Below, piece by piece: positions 1 to 9,161 of a DNA stretch of 64,000 nucleotides; the stretch's first letter is position 1, and each line of letters opens with the position of its first letter. Location of the stretch: contig NZ_JAFCME010000008.1 in the NCBI RefSeq assembly GCF_018130065.1, forward strand, positions 242,069 to 306,068, given 5' to 3'. The position numbers and the translations under genes are program-made. The notes beneath the pieces are model-generated. The model saw only the letters and a list, made by a program, of their open reading frames with translations. It was not told the origin of the DNA and searched no databases. Source of the stretch: Bradyrhizobium sp. AUGA SZCCT0158. Lineage in GTDB: Bacteria; Pseudomonadota; Alphaproteobacteria; Rhizobiales; Xanthobacteraceae.

Positions 1-538
1 TCTCGAGCCGGCGCATCCTCAACATGGTGATCAGCAGCGCGGACTCATTCAGCGGCTCAATCCGCGATTCGATATCGTGGACCGAGGCGCGCAGCCGGCC
101 TTCAAGCCCGGATTTTTCGTCGAGGCCAAGCTGGCGCTTCTGCTCGACGACCGCGGTGAAATGCGTCTGGTATTTTTTCAGCGAGGCGCTCATCGCCTCG
201 ATCTGGCGGGCCAGTTCGGGCTTGCCGACGGCGACGATCTTGCCGTGCAACGCATCGATATCGGCAGCAACGGCTTTGGCAATCTCGATCTGGCTGTCCG
301 CCTTCTTCGCGTCATTGCGCAGCAGGAAATCCTTTTCGGCGCGGCGGCCTTCCAGCAATTCGACTTCGATCTTGCTGTTCAACTCCGCGATGGTGCGCGC
401 CTTGTCGGCGGCATCGCGGTATACCGCCATGGCCTTTTCGCCATACATATGGATGCCGCCGATCAGAACGACACCGAACACACCCACGACGCCGATCGCG
501 GTAATCTTGTGAGTTAACCGCAGAGAGATAATCCGCAT
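1..538 (-). CDS. Methyl-accepting chemotaxis protein, N-terminal part (cut by window start)
   Basis: Reading leftwards from an ATG at 538 the frame stays open to the window edge (about 179 residues). A hydrophobic membrane segment lies near residues 10-28, followed by a long helical periplasmic region. It contains motifs such as EGRRAEKDFLLR and, near the edge, TMLRMRRLE, which resemble the HBM sensor domain of chemoreceptors. The HAMP and signalling domains would lie outside the window. An SD-like GGGGATCAGG sits directly before the ATG. The product would be an inner-membrane receptor passing ligand signals to CheA/CheW. The ligand is unknown. The family call is from motif memory, without a search. 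Confidence 0.8.
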   Translation of the reverse strand, partial: MRIISLRLTHKITAIGVVGVFGVVLIGGIHMYGEKAMAVYRDAADKARTIAELNSKIEVELLEGRRAEKDFLLRNDAKKADSQIEIAKAVAADIDALHGKIVAVGKPELARQIEAMSASLKKYQTHFTAVVEQKRQLGLDEKSGLEGRLRASVHDIESRIEPLNESALLITMLRMRRLE

Positions 539-757
539 CCTGATCCCCTGATGGGCATGGTTACAAAAACGTAAACCCGCCCATCAGGGATAGCGCTCAG
601 TTGTGCAACTTTCGGTAAATTTCCGGATACGTAAAATTACGCGCAATTTGGAAGCTATGCACGCTACAGTGCAAAAGCGTTGAACTTCCGAGGTCGCCCG
701 GAAGAGCGAAACGAGCACCTCCGGGAATACCAACGCCTCTCGAAAGACCAGCGTCTC
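539..757. other. Intergenic region between chemoreceptor and serA
   Basis: No gene is visible. The part beside serA carries three degenerate ~18-bp units (CCAACGCC or CCAGCGTC followed by TCT and A-rich sequence) running into the serA stop codon. There is no convincing rho-independent terminator. The AT-richer part at about 590-670 may hold the chemoreceptor promoter, but I cannot identify -35/-10 boxes with confidence. Confidence 0.4.
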
Positions 758-2347
758 TTAAAAAACCAACGCCTTGGCCTGCTTGACCTGCGGCAACGCC
801 TGCACCTTGGCGAGCACGTCGGCCGGAATTTCACCGTCGATTTCCACCAGCGCGATGGCGTCGCCGCCCTGCTTGACGCGGCCGAGATGGAAGGTCGCGA
901 TGTTGATCTTGGCGTCGCCGAGCAAACCGGCAAAGCTGCCGATGAAGCCGGGCTTGTCCTCATTGGTGACATAGATCATCGACTTGCCGAACTCGGCATC
1001 GACGCGGATGCCCTTGATATCGACCAGCCGCGGCTTGCCGTCGTGATAGACGGTGCCCGACACCGAGCGCTCCTGGCGTTCGGTGATGACGGTGACGGTG
1101 ATCAGGCTTTCGTAATCGCTCTGCGCCGCGCGCACGATTTCGTCGACCACCATGCCGCGTTCCTTGGCGACAACCGGCGCCGAGACCACGTTGACGTCGC
1201 CCAGCATCGGCCGCAGCAGACCGGATAGCACCGCCGAGGTGATCGCCTTGATCTTCATTTCGGCGACATGGCCCTCATAGGTGATCTGCACCTTGAGGAT
1301 GCCGCTCTCGGTGAGCTGGCCCGCGAACGAGCCGAGCTTCTCGGCCAGTTCAATGAACGGCTTCAGCTTCGGCGCCTCTTCGGCGGTGATCGAAGGGAAA
1401 TTGACCGCGTTGGAGATCGCGCCGGTCAAAAGATAATCCGACATCTGTTCGGCGACCTGCAGTGCGACGTTCTCCTGCGCTTCGGTGGTGGAGGCGCCGA
1501 GATGCGGCGTGCAGATCACGTTGGGATGGCCGAACAGCACGTTCGAGGTAGCGGGTTCCTCGATGAAAACGTCGAAGGCGGCGCCCGCGACATGCTTGGA
1601 ATTCAGGGCATCGACCAGTGCCTGCTCGTCGACCAGGCCGCCGCGGGCGCAGTTGATGATGCGCACGCCCTTCTTCATCCTGGCGAGGGCTCCCGCGTCG
1701 ATGATGTTTTTTGTCTTCTCGGTCAGCGGCGTATGCAGCGTGATGAAATCGGCGCGCTTCAAGAGATCGTCGAGCTCGACCTTCTCGACGCCGATGTCCT
1801 TGGCGCGCTCCGGCGACAGGAACGGATCGAAGGCGATCACCTTCATGCGCAGGCCGAGCGCGCGGTCGGCGACGATCGCACCGATATTGCCGCAGCCGAC
1901 CACGCCGAGCGTCTTGGCCGTGATCTCGACGCCCATGAAGCGGTTCTTCTCCCACTTGCCGGCCTGCGTCGAGGCGTCGGCCTGCGGAATCTCGCGTGCC
2001 AGCGCCAGCATCAGGGTAATCGCGTGTTCGGCGGTCGTGATCGAATTGCCGAACGGCGTGTTCATCACGATGATGCCCTTGGCGGTCGCGGCGGGAATCT
2101 CGACATTGTCGACGCCGATGCCGGCACGGCCGATCACTTTCAGCTTCTTGGCTTTCTCGATGATCTTGGCAGTCGCCTTGGTCGCGGAGCGGATCGCAAG
2201 CCCGTCATAATTACCGATGATCTCGGCGAGCTTGTCCTTGTCCTTGCCGAGATTGGGCTGGAAGTCGACATCGATGCCGCGGTCCTTGAAGATCTGCACG
2301 GCTGCCGGAGAGAGAGCGTCGGAGATGAGAACTTTGGGTTTGGACAT
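758..2347 (-). CDS. serA: D-3-phosphoglycerate dehydrogenase
   Basis: First committed step of serine synthesis: oxidises 3-phosphoglycerate to 3-phosphohydroxypyruvate with NAD+, in the cytoplasm. The 529-residue product is the long SerA type. It has an NAD-binding GCGNIG at 151-156, the catalytic triad region with Arg235 (CARGG), Glu263/264 (FIEEP) and His282 (PHLGAS), an intervening ASB-like domain, and a C-terminal ACT domain starting near the IYVTNEDKPG motif, which in this family senses serine. I chose the ATG of MSKPKV. A 41-residue upstream extension is possible, but it is made of repeat-derived, low-quality sequence. serC lies upstream on the same strand with a 229-bp palindromic spacer. 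Confidence 0.96.
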   Translation of the reverse strand: MSKPKVLISDALSPAAVQIFKDRGIDVDFQPNLGKDKDKLAEIIGNYDGLAIRSATKATAKIIEKAKKLKVIGRAGIGVDNVEIPAATAKGIIVMNTPFGNSITTAEHAITLMLALAREIPQADASTQAGKWEKNRFMGVEITAKTLGVVGCGNIGAIVADRALGLRMKVIAFDPFLSPERAKDIGVEKVELDDLLKRADFITLHTPLTEKTKNIIDAGALARMKKGVRIINCARGGLVDEQALVDALNSKHVAGAAFDVFIEEPATSNVLFGHPNVICTPHLGASTTEAQENVALQVAEQMSDYLLTGAISNAVNFPSITAEEAPKLKPFIELAEKLGSFAGQLTESGILKVQITYEGHVAEMKIKAITSAVLSGLLRPMLGDVNVVSAPVVAKERGMVVDEIVRAAQSDYESLITVTVITERQERSVSGTVYHDGKPRLVDIKGIRVDAEFGKSMIYVTNEDKPGFIGSFAGLLGDAKINIATFHLGRVKQGGDAIALVEIDGEIPADVLAKVQALPQVKQAKALVF

Positions 2348-2424
2348 TGGTGTGATCCTTGCCTTCCCTATAGGGAGGGTCGGCCTGCGGGGCCGGAATG
2401 GGTGAATGTCTCGGAGCGATTTCT

Positions 2425-2563
2425 TCTCCCTCTCCCCGTTCTTACGGGGGAGAGGGGCAGCTACGGGCAAGGTGCCAGCGGAGAGAGCCCCTCACCCGGA
2501 TCGCTCAGGCGCGCAATTGCGCTGCCGAGCGATCCGACCTCTCCCCGTAAGAACGGGGAGAGG
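2425..2563. repeat. Palindromic intergenic repeat (CTCTCCCCG family), composite copy
   Basis: Two hairpins, CTCTCCCCGTTCTTACGGGG (near 2430) and CTCTCCCCGTAAGAACGGGG (near 2540), face each other between serC and serA. The segment between them carries the CCCTCACCCGGAT and CGATCCGACC motifs seen in other copies at 9010, 13961 and 41448. On the transcript this would form strong stem-loops between two cotranscribed genes. It could modulate serA relative to serC, which is inference. Confidence 0.8.
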
Positions 2564-2576
2564 TTAAAAAGAAAAC

Positions 2577-3749
2577 TCAAGCCGCCTTCGGCAACGCGGC
2601 CTTGGTCTCGGCGAACGCCCAGTCGATCCACTGCGTCAGCAGCGCGACGTCGGAGGCTTCCACGGTGGCGCCGCACCAGATCCGCAGGCCCGCCGGCGCA
2701 TCGCGGTAATAGGCGAAGTCGTAGCCGGCGCCTTCCTTCTCCACCAGCGCTACCAGCTTCTTGGAGAAGTCGGCCTGCGCGTCCGCCGTCAGCGAGGTGA
2801 TCGCGGGATCGACGAACTTCAGGCACACCGAAGTGTTGGAGCGGATCGCCGGATCCTTGGCCAGGAAGTCGATCCACGGCGTCCTGGCTTTCCAGTCGGC
2901 CAGCGCCTTGGTGTTGGCGTCGGCGCGCGCGATCAGCGCCTTGAGGCCGCCGATCGATTTCGCCCAATTCAGTGCATCGAGATAATCCTCGACGCACAGC
3001 ATCGACGGCGTGTTGATGGTCTCGCCTTCGAAGATGCCTTCGTTGAGCTTGCCACCCTTGGTCAGGCGGAAGATTTTCGGCAGCGGCCACGCCGGCTTGT
3101 AGGTCTCCAGCCGCTCCACCGCGCGCGGCGAGAGGATCAGCATGCCGTGCGCGGCCTCGCCGCCCAGCGCCTTCTGCCAGGAGAACGTCACCACATCGAG
3201 CTTTGCGAAATCGAGCGGCTGCGCAAAAGCGGCAGACGTTGCGTCGCAGATGGTGAGGCCTTCGCGATCGGCCTTGATCCAGTCGGCATTGGGCACGCGC
3301 ACGCCGGAAGTGGTGCCGTTCCAGGTGAAGACGATGTCGGAGGCGGGATCGGCCTTGGAAAGATCGGGGATTTCACCATAGCCGGCGTGCAGCTTGGTGA
3401 CGTCCTTGAGCTTCAGTTCCTTGACGATATCGCTGACCCAGCCTTCGCCGAAGGATTCCCAGGCGATGGTGGTGACCGGGCGCGCGCCGAGCAGCGACCA
3501 CAGCGCCATTTCCACCGCGCCGGTATCGGACGCCGGCACGATGCCGATCTTGTAACCGGCCGGCACTTCAAGCACTTCGCGCGTCAATTCGATCGCGAGC
3601 TTGAGCTTGGCCTTGCCGACCTTCGCGCGATGCGAACGGCCGAGCGCGGCGTCCTTGAGATTTGCGGGGTTCCAGCCGGGGCGCTTGGCACAGGGGCCGG
3701 AGGAGAAATGCGGCACATTGGGCCGCGAAGCGGGCTTCGCTACGGTCAT
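2577..3749 (-). CDS. serC: Phosphoserine aminotransferase
   Basis: Converts 3-phosphohydroxypyruvate and glutamate to O-phosphoserine and 2-oxoglutarate, the second step of serine synthesis. It is also used in pyridoxine synthesis in many bacteria. The 390-residue protein belongs to the longer alphaproteobacterial SerC group. It shows N-terminal [13 protein letters not shown], an Asp in CDATSAAF (about 169) that would contact the PLP ring nitrogen, and the Schiff-base Lys193 in [14 protein letters not shown]. The start ATG at 3749 has an AAGGAT ribosome site. It is followed by serA on the same strand, so the two probably form an operon interrupted by a palindromic repeat. Confidence 0.95.
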   Translation of the reverse strand: MTVAKPASRPNVPHFSSGPCAKRPGWNPANLKDAALGRSHRAKVGKAKLKLAIELTREVLEVPAGYKIGIVPASDTGAVEMALWSLLGARPVTTIAWESFGEGWVSDIVKELKLKDVTKLHAGYGEIPDLSKADPASDIVFTWNGTTSGVRVPNADWIKADREGLTICDATSAAFAQPLDFAKLDVVTFSWQKALGGEAAHGMLILSPRAVERLETYKPAWPLPKIFRLTKGGKLNEGIFEGETINTPSMLCVEDYLDALNWAKSIGGLKALIARADANTKALADWKARTPWIDFLAKDPAIRSNTSVCLKFVDPAITSLTADAQADFSKKLVALVEKEGAGYDFAYYRDAPAGLRIWCGATVEASDVALLTQWIDWAFAETKAALPKAA

Positions 3750-3828
3750 ATTCTATCCTTCCAGATAGCAAGCCTCCCGTTGGGGGGAGGTGTCCCGCGG
3801 CGGTGATTAGGGGAATCGCGCCCGATCG

Positions 3829-4041
3829 TCAAGGAACTTCGGGCGCTTCCGATATGTCCCTGACATCACAGGTGATTGAAGCATCGACAGCTGTGGACGA
3901 GACCGGCTGCTGCTCCAGTAGTCCGGCCGCATCGTTGATCAGCCTGGCGGCCATTCGCCGGCTCGAAGTTTTCAAAACGCTTTTCTCGCCAGCCTGCACG
4001 ACATATTCGTTGCCGATCCGCACGATCGAAAAATCCTTCAT
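3829..4041 (-). CDS. Small conserved-looking hypothetical protein (70 aa)
   Basis: An ATG at 4041 with GGGGATTTTCG upstream opens a 70-residue frame beginning MKDFSIVRIGNEYVVQAGEK. The protein is soluble and mixed, with a central basic helix (SSRRMAARLINDAAGLL) and an acidic tail. The pattern 'residues needed to read V-Q-A-G, then a helix' resembles small proteins of unknown function in related genomes, but I do not recognise a named family. An alternative ATG 25 codons upstream lacks a better ribosome site. It ends 79 bp before the serC start and is transcribed in the same direction. Confidence 0.6.
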   Translation of the reverse strand: MKDFSIVRIGNEYVVQAGEKSVLKTSSRRMAARLINDAAGLLEQQPVSSTAVDASITCDVRDISEAPEVP

Positions 4042-4216
4042 CGAAAATCCCCAGAGTTGCCCACGGCCCCATGGGAGACGCTGACATAGCGGAGACGTTC
4101 CTCTCCGTAAAATCACGGAGGCCGAGGTAGTTTATCGCCTGTTAATGGGATTGCAGAGTCACGACTACTCTAGGCAATTGCCTGCGCCGCGACTCAACTT
4201 TGCACAAGAATAAAGC

Positions 4217-4687
4217 TCAGAATCTCAAGGTCATGCCGACATGACTGCGCGCGAACCCAAGCCGTTCATAAAACCGTTGCGCATCGACGCGCGTATGATG
4301 CGTCAGCAGCTCGACCAGCTTGCAGCCGTTGGCGCGCGCTTCTGCAACCGCCCATTGCACCAGTTGCTCGCCAATGCCCCGGCTGCGGCAATGGCTGGCG
4401 ACGCGGACATCCTCGAGCAAACCGCGCGAGGCGCCCTGCGAACTCAATCCAGGGAGGATGCACAGCTGCAGGCAGCCGACGACAGCGCCCTCGCCGTCCT
4501 CGGCGACCACCAGATGGATATTCCGGTCGCCCGCGACGCGTTCGAACGCGTCGAAATAGGCCTGCGGCAGCGGATCTTCGAGCCGCTCGCGCGGGCCACC
4601 GAGCGGATCGTCCGCCAGCATGGCGACGATGGGACCGACGTCGTCACGGCGCGCGCGACGGATGGTGACTTGCGAAACGGTGACCAT
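4217..4687 (-). CDS. GNAT-family N-acetyltransferase
   Basis: The 156-residue product has the GNAT fold. It opens with a beta strand and helix (VTIRRARRDDVGPIVAML). The acetyl-CoA binding motif A is CRSRGIGEQLVQWAVAEARA at about 110-128, where RSRGIG is the Q/RxxGxG/A loop, and motif B is AQRFYERLGF near the C-terminus. It transfers an acetyl group from acetyl-CoA to an unknown amine. The gene follows a GST gene by 17 bp on the same strand, so the two are probably cotranscribed. Substrate cannot be read from the sequence. Confidence 0.87.
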   Translation of the reverse strand: MVTVSQVTIRRARRDDVGPIVAMLADDPLGGPRERLEDPLPQAYFDAFERVAGDRNIHLVVAEDGEGAVVGCLQLCILPGLSSQGASRGLLEDVRVASHCRSRGIGEQLVQWAVAEARANGCKLVELLTHHTRVDAQRFYERLGFARSHVGMTLRF

Positions 4688-4704
4688 GGGGTTTTCCGGT
4701 GAAT

Positions 4705-5295
4705 TCAGCGCGCCGGCGGCAGGCCGAGCGATTTTTCGGTCTCGCCGATCCAGCGGCGCACGGCGGCATAGCCGTCGAGATGGAAGCCGCCTTCATGCGC
4801 CAGCCTTGTATAGGCCAGCAGGGAGACGTCAGCGAGCGAGACGGCGTCGCCGACCAGGAACGGCGTGATGGCGAGCTGATGCTCCATCCGCGCCAGCGCC
4901 GCATAGCCGCGCTTGACCTTGTCGGGGTCGAGATCGGAGGCAGATTTGCCGAGATAGAACATCTGGAAACGGCAGACCGCGATATAGGGCTCGTGGCTGT
5001 ATTGTTCCCAGAACAGCCATTCGTCCATCTTCGCGGTGGCGAACGCATCCGCCGGAATGAGATCGCTGCCGCGGGCAAGATAGCGGATGATGGCGTTGGA
5101 CTGCGCCAGCGTACGGCCGTCGTCGAATTCGACCGCCGGCACCTGGCCGGCATAGTTGAGCTTGAGGAACTCGGTCGTGCGGGTTTGGCCCTTGAGCGTG
5201 TCGATTGCAATCCAGCTATAGGGCAGCGCGAGTTTGTCGCACACCCACTTCACCTTCAGACAGTTGCCGGAATTGGTATCGCCGTAGATTTTCAT
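4705..5295 (-). CDS. Glutathione S-transferase family protein
   Basis: The 196-residue protein has an N-terminal thioredoxin-like domain (KIYGDTNSGNCLKVKWVC). It includes the cis-Pro strand GQVPAVEFDDG and the glutathione-binding ESNA-like motif AQSNAIIRYLA. The all-helical C-terminal domain contains LVGDAVSLADVSLLAY, the N-capping box of the fold. It would conjugate or reduce substrates with glutathione in the cytoplasm, or act in stress binding. It lies upstream of, and in line with, the GNAT gene. It is one of four GST-fold genes in this window (also 21423, 33199 and 33958), which are distinct in sequence. Confidence 0.92.
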   Translation of the reverse strand: MKIYGDTNSGNCLKVKWVCDKLALPYSWIAIDTLKGQTRTTEFLKLNYAGQVPAVEFDDGRTLAQSNAIIRYLARGSDLIPADAFATAKMDEWLFWEQYSHEPYIAVCRFQMFYLGKSASDLDPDKVKRGYAALARMEHQLAITPFLVGDAVSLADVSLLAYTRLAHEGGFHLDGYAAVRRWIGETEKSLGLPPAR

Positions 5296-5410
5296 GAGCG
5301 GCCGCCCTCGTTATGGCGACAGTGCAACAGCCCGCGGCAAATCTGTCAACGGTATCAGGATCGACGACGGACGAGGCCAAGTCTGAGGCCAGATCAGAGC
5401 TTGCAGCCCG

Positions 5411-6232
5411 TCAGAACTTGTAGCCGAGGCCCGCGCGCACCGTGTTGACGGTGGTATCGACACTGGAGGTGAAGCGGAGATATTCCCACTCGGCGCGCAG
5501 GAAGAGACCCGCATACAGCATCACGTCGATGCCGAGACCGCCGGCGAACCCCGTGATGAACTTGGAGTTGGCGTTGTCCGTCAGGAACCCGGCCGCCGAT
5601 AGATTGGGGAGTCCCTGCGTGCCGACATAGAGATAATCAATGTTGGCATCGGCCCTGCGATTAATATTCGCCTGCCCCATCGCAACGCCGACGAATCCAT
5701 ATGGCAGAAAGCCATCGATGGCGTATCCGCCACGTACCCGCAACGAGCCGTAATCGGTGATCTTCATCGAGGCGCTCGAGGACACGCGCGCTGTCGATAT
5801 GTAATCGGTGGGGTACTGGAACGAGCGACCCTGGGAACCGCTGTTGGCACCGAAGAAGTTGCCGTGGGTATAGTTCAGCTCGACACCGATGACGGCGTCG
5901 CTCCACTGAAAATTATAACCGACGAACCCGCCGTAGCCGCTGCCCTGCATATGGGACTTCCCGAGCAGAGGCCATTGCGAGATGTTGAACTGCGATTCCA
6001 GATCGAGATTGTTGAGGAGCTTGGCGAGCAGGTCCTGGCCGGAATTGGTGAAGTTCATGTCCGCCGCACCGTGCGAAACGTGGCCGCCAACATAGACGCC
6101 CGACCAGGTGACGGTGGTTCTGCTCAACCCGTCCGTGAAACTGCCGCGTAGAATCGGCAAGTCCGGCATATCGGCCGCCTGCGCGCCAGCCGCCGCGCCA
6201 CACATCACCGCCACCAGCAAAAAACGACGCAT
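5411..6232 (-). CDS. Outer-membrane beta-barrel protein (Omp25/31-like)
   Basis: The product has a signal peptide (MRRFLLVAVMCGAAAGAQA, cleavage before ADMPD) and the WSGVYVGGHVSHG entry strand typical of alphaproteobacterial Omp25/31-like barrels. A series of alternating hydrophobic strands follows (GGFVGYNFQW, GVELNYTHG, LRVRGGYAIDGFLPYGFVG, RAEWEYLRF), and it ends VRAGLGYKF with the aromatic last residue needed for barrel assembly. The chosen start gives 273 residues. A start six codons upstream (6250) is possible. It would be a small outer-membrane protein, function unknown. Confidence 0.88.
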   Translation of the reverse strand: MRRFLLVAVMCGAAAGAQAADMPDLPILRGSFTDGLSRTTVTWSGVYVGGHVSHGAADMNFTNSGQDLLAKLLNNLDLESQFNISQWPLLGKSHMQGSGYGGFVGYNFQWSDAVIGVELNYTHGNFFGANSGSQGRSFQYPTDYISTARVSSSASMKITDYGSLRVRGGYAIDGFLPYGFVGVAMGQANINRRADANIDYLYVGTQGLPNLSAAGFLTDNANSKFITGFAGGLGIDVMLYAGLFLRAEWEYLRFTSSVDTTVNTVRAGLGYKF

Positions 6233-6367
6233 CGCAACGCTCCATCGCACACTCTAACTTGCGTTGATCATGGCTCGTTAACCCTAACCAATCGTTATCG
6301 CGGGCTCCGATGCGACGTGATCTTGCGGGAAAAAGCCAAACGCATCGCGTGCTCGCGACGGGCGTCA

Positions 6368-6468
6368 GAGCGTTTTCGAGCGAAGTGGATACCGGTTCGC
6401 GTGAAGAAAACGCGTCAAAACAAGATTCTAGAGCTTCGGTTCCGATTCAATCAGAAGCGAAACTCTAG
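6368..6468. repeat. Dispersed repeat (AGCGTTTTCGAGCGAAGTGG family)
   Basis: This copy begins AGCGTTTTCGAGCGAAGTGG. It contains GAAAACGCGTCAAAAC and closes with an imperfect palindrome, CTAGAGCTTCGGTTC...GAAGCGAAACTCTAG, around a GATTCAATC loop. Related pieces occur at 19548-19606 and 24248-24302 (GACGCGTTTTCTTGACGCG, CCACTTCGCTTTGAAAACGC). It lies between two convergent-looking outer-membrane gene units and has no coding signal. Confidence 0.75.
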
Positions 6469-6489
6469 GTGCGGCCGCGCCAAAAGCAA

Positions 6490-6523
6490 AACGGCGCGGG
6501 AAGATCCCGCGCCGTTCTCAATC
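6490..6523 (-). terminator. Rho-independent terminator of the 6545 outer-membrane gene
   Basis: Read on the minus strand, AACGGCGCGGGA and TCCCGCGCCGTT form a 12-bp stem with a 3-nt loop, followed by TTTTGCTTTTG. It starts 22 bp beyond the stop of the gene at 6545-7360. Confidence 0.88.
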
Positions 6524-6544
6524 CTTAACGGATGGCAGCCGCAA

Positions 6545-7360
6545 TTAACCTTTGCGCATCAGCGGCGCCGGCGCATAGACCTGCGGGCTTTCCAGGTTCC
6601 AGCGCACGCCGAGTTTGAGGTCATGCGAGGTGATGTTCTTGAAGGTGGTCGGGTTGTTGATGGCGTTGACGCCGTCGAAGCGGCGGAGATCGCCGGTCAG
6701 ACCGTCGCCCATGTCAAGATAGCGATAGGCCAGTTCGACCGTGAAGTTCGGCGTGACCTTGTAGGCGAGACCGGCGTGCGCCGCCCAGGCAAAATTCCAC
6801 TTCGCAACATTGTCACCGAAGGCTACGCCTGCGTTGGGCGTATTGGTGTCGGTGAAGTTGGCGATGGAGACCCGCGCACCGCCGACACCGGCACCGATGA
6901 ACGGTGTCACGCACCACCAGGTACCGAGATCGACATAGGCGTTGGCGAGAACGACCCATTCCGACTTGGTCGCGTTATACGTGTCGACACCGTACGCAGG
7001 GCCCAGGTAGGTGAGGTGATCGGTTCCGAAGAACTGCGAATTGCCGCGATACTCACCAGTGACGTCGGCGCGGAACCAGTTGTTGACCTTGTAACCGACG
7101 CCGAGCCCGAAGATGCCGGCGGTGCCGAAGCTGTTGTTCTGGCGCGATGCGATGGCATCCGAATCCAGGACGTTGTTGAGACGCTCGACCCGCTGATTGC
7201 TGAACCCGATATCGCCGCGCAGATACCAGCCACCGAAGTCTTCGACCACCGGGGGCGGCGCATACTGGGGCGGGGGCGCGATGGCCATGTCCGCGGCGAA
7301 GGCCACCGACGACAACAGGGATGCCGCTCCGGCGGCAAGAAGAGACTTAACGCTACGCAT
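6545..7360 (-). CDS. Outer-membrane beta-barrel protein (porin-like, 271 aa)
   Basis: It has a clear signal peptide (MRSVKSLLAAGAASLLSSVAFA, then ADMA), a proline-rich linker with APPPQYAPPPVV, and a barrel beginning FGGWYLRGDIGFSNQRV. Recognisable strands include LGVGYKVNNWFRADVTGEYRG, TPFIGAGVGGARV, HAGLAYKVTPNFTVELAYRY and DLKLGVRWNL. It is the classical Omp_b-brl family of rhizobial outer-membrane proteins. A strong terminator lies just downstream, so it is probably monocistronic. The C-terminus ends MRKG rather than in an aromatic residue, which is slightly unusual for a barrel. Confidence 0.88.
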   Translation of the reverse strand: MRSVKSLLAAGAASLLSSVAFAADMAIAPPPQYAPPPVVEDFGGWYLRGDIGFSNQRVERLNNVLDSDAIASRQNNSFGTAGIFGLGVGYKVNNWFRADVTGEYRGNSQFFGTDHLTYLGPAYGVDTYNATKSEWVVLANAYVDLGTWWCVTPFIGAGVGGARVSIANFTDTNTPNAGVAFGDNVAKWNFAWAAHAGLAYKVTPNFTVELAYRYLDMGDGLTGDLRRFDGVNAINNPTTFKNITSHDLKLGVRWNLESPQVYAPAPLMRKG

Positions 7361-7638
7361 TGGCTTCGTCCTTTTGTCCGGTGAGGCGACTGCGGAGGCC
7401 TCACATCAAAAACTCACGGGCGGACGATGCCAGCAAATGCTTAAGCGGCGCTTAACCCTAATTTTTAAGGTTGATAATCTCCGAACAATTTTTGCGCGGG
7501 CGTTTATGCAGCATGCAACCTGATGCATTTCGGCACAGAAAATGGCGAAACCGCCATACATCCTAACGATGTGTTGCTGAAAACGACACGGATGCTGACC
7601 TACCCGCTTGCTTGCCCGCGTCGTTTGCAAACGCTTCG
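7361..7638. other. Intergenic region without gene
   Basis: No supported gene. The AT-rich part near 7430-7500 lies upstream of the minus-strand outer-membrane gene and probably holds its promoter. Exact boxes are not identified. Confidence 0.4.
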
Positions 7639-8898
7639 TTAACGCGCGAGCTTCGGCATCTTCGGCAGGAACACGGCGAGCAACCCGAGCGCCGGCAGGA
7701 AGGCGCAGAGATGGTAGACAAAGGCGATGCCGGTGTGATCGGCAAGCTTGCCGAGCACCGCCGCCCCGAGCCCGCCGATGCCGAAGGCGACGCCGAAGAA
7801 CACGCCGGAGATCATTCCGAAGCGATGCGGCATCAGCTCCTGCGCGAACACGATGATCGACGACGTCGCCGAGGACAGGATCAACCCGATGATGACAGTC
7901 AGCACCGCACTGCCAAACAGGCCGGCATAGGGCAGCGCCAATGTGAACGGCAGCGCGCCGAGGATCGAGAACCAGAGGACGTATTTGCGGCCATAGCGGT
8001 CGCCGAGCGGCCCGCCGAAGAACGCGCCTGCGGCATTGGCGGCGAGAAAGATGAAGAGATAGAGCTGGGCTGCCTGGGTCGAGACGCCAAACTTGTCGAT
8101 CAGATAGAAGATGTAATAGCTCGACAGGCTCGACACGTAGAGCTGTTTTGAAAACAGCAGCGCCACCAGAACCACGAGTGCGATCTTGACGCGGCGCGCG
8201 TCCGGCGCATCCGGATGCCGCTCGACTACGGCGGACTTCTTCGTCGTGATCTGCGGCCGGTACCAGACGCCGATCCGCCACAGGATCACGATCGCCAGAA
8301 ACGCGATCGAGGAAAACCAGGCGATGCTGGGCTGGCCGAACGGCACCACGATCAACGCCGCCAGCACCGGCCCCATCGAGGTGCCGAAACTGCCGCCCAG
8401 TTGAAACACCGATTGCGCAAAGCCATAGCGCCCGCCCGAGGCAAGCCGCGCGATCCGCGCCGATTCCGGATGGAACACGGCCGATCCCAATCCGACCAGC
8501 GACGCTGCTATGAGGATGACCGCGTATTGATGCGCGACGCTGAGCAGCAGCAGGCCGAAGAACGTGAACCCCATGCCGACCGCGAGCGAGAACGGCTGCG
8601 CCTTCTTGTCGGTGTAGTGCCCGACCAGCGGCTGCAGCAGCGACGCGGTGAACTGGAACGCCAGCGTGATCAGACCGATCTGCGCATAGTCCAGCGCGTA
8701 ATTGTCCTTCAGGATCGGATAGACCGACGCGATCAGGGACTGCATGGTGTCGTTGAGAAAGTGCGAGAAGCTGATCCCGGCCAGCACGACATAGGCCGGC
8801 CCCGCGGCGGCCGCCTTCGCGGCGAGCGCCGGCGACACGTCGGGCACCACCACGGGCGCAATGAGGGCTTCCTCGGAGACGGTGACCGGCTTGTTCAA
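7639..8898 (-). CDS. fsr: MFS efflux transporter, fosmidomycin-resistance (Fsr) type
   Basis: The 419-residue protein has twelve predicted membrane segments and the signature of the Fsr subfamily: SFSHFLNDTMQSLIASVYPI early on, AQIGLITLAFQFTASLLQP, and the loop motif GDRYGRKYVLW in the second half. Members export fosmidomycin and related compounds by proton antiport. The frame begins at TTG (8898) with no closer ATG until within the first membrane helix, so the true start is uncertain. It is flanked by repeats on its upstream side. Substrate is inferred from family only. Confidence 0.85.
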   Translation of the reverse strand: MNKPVTVSEEALIAPVVVPDVSPALAAKAAAAGPAYVVLAGISFSHFLNDTMQSLIASVYPILKDNYALDYAQIGLITLAFQFTASLLQPLVGHYTDKKAQPFSLAVGMGFTFFGLLLLSVAHQYAVILIAASLVGLGSAVFHPESARIARLASGGRYGFAQSVFQLGGSFGTSMGPVLAALIVVPFGQPSIAWFSSIAFLAIVILWRIGVWYRPQITTKKSAVVERHPDAPDARRVKIALVVLVALLFSKQLYVSSLSSYYIFYLIDKFGVSTQAAQLYLFIFLAANAAGAFFGGPLGDRYGRKYVLWFSILGALPFTLALPYAGLFGSAVLTVIIGLILSSATSSIIVFAQELMPHRFGMISGVFFGVAFGIGGLGAAVLGKLADHTGIAFVYHLCAFLPALGLLAVFLPKMPKLAR

Positions 8899-9009
8899 GG
8901 GCGAGATTCCCGAAATACCGACTGGTGAATAATGCCCGTTCCTACGCCGCGCGCGGTGCTGCGACCAGCATCAATAGCTAATGGCTGCGATGCGTTGGGG
9001 TGCGCTGGC

Positions 9010-9155
9010 AGGCACTTCTTCCCTTCTCCCCTTGTGGGAGAAGGGAAGAAGTGCCGGATGAGGGGTCTGTTTCCACAGGAGCAGTTTGCGCTTGAGGAGA
9101 CAGACCCCTCATCCGGCACGCTTCGCGTGCCACCTTCTCCCACAAGGGGAGAAGG
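9010..9155. repeat. Palindromic intergenic repeat (CTTCTCCC family), composite copy
   Basis: A perfect hairpin, CACTTCTTCCCTTCTCCCC with its complement around TTGTGGG, starts at 9013. A second arm, CCTTCTCCCACAAGGGGAGAAGG, ends at 9155. The inner sequence (GGATGAGGGGTCTGT ... ACAGACCCCTCATCC) is itself inverted. The copy ends seven bases before the glmM stop codon and could serve as its transcription terminator. Confidence 0.8.
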
Positions 9156-9161
9156 AAAGCA

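Noticed and set aside
1268..2800. Plus-strand frame over serA/serC (510 codons)
   Set aside because: Antisense to serA and crosses the intergenic repeat; not a plausible protein.
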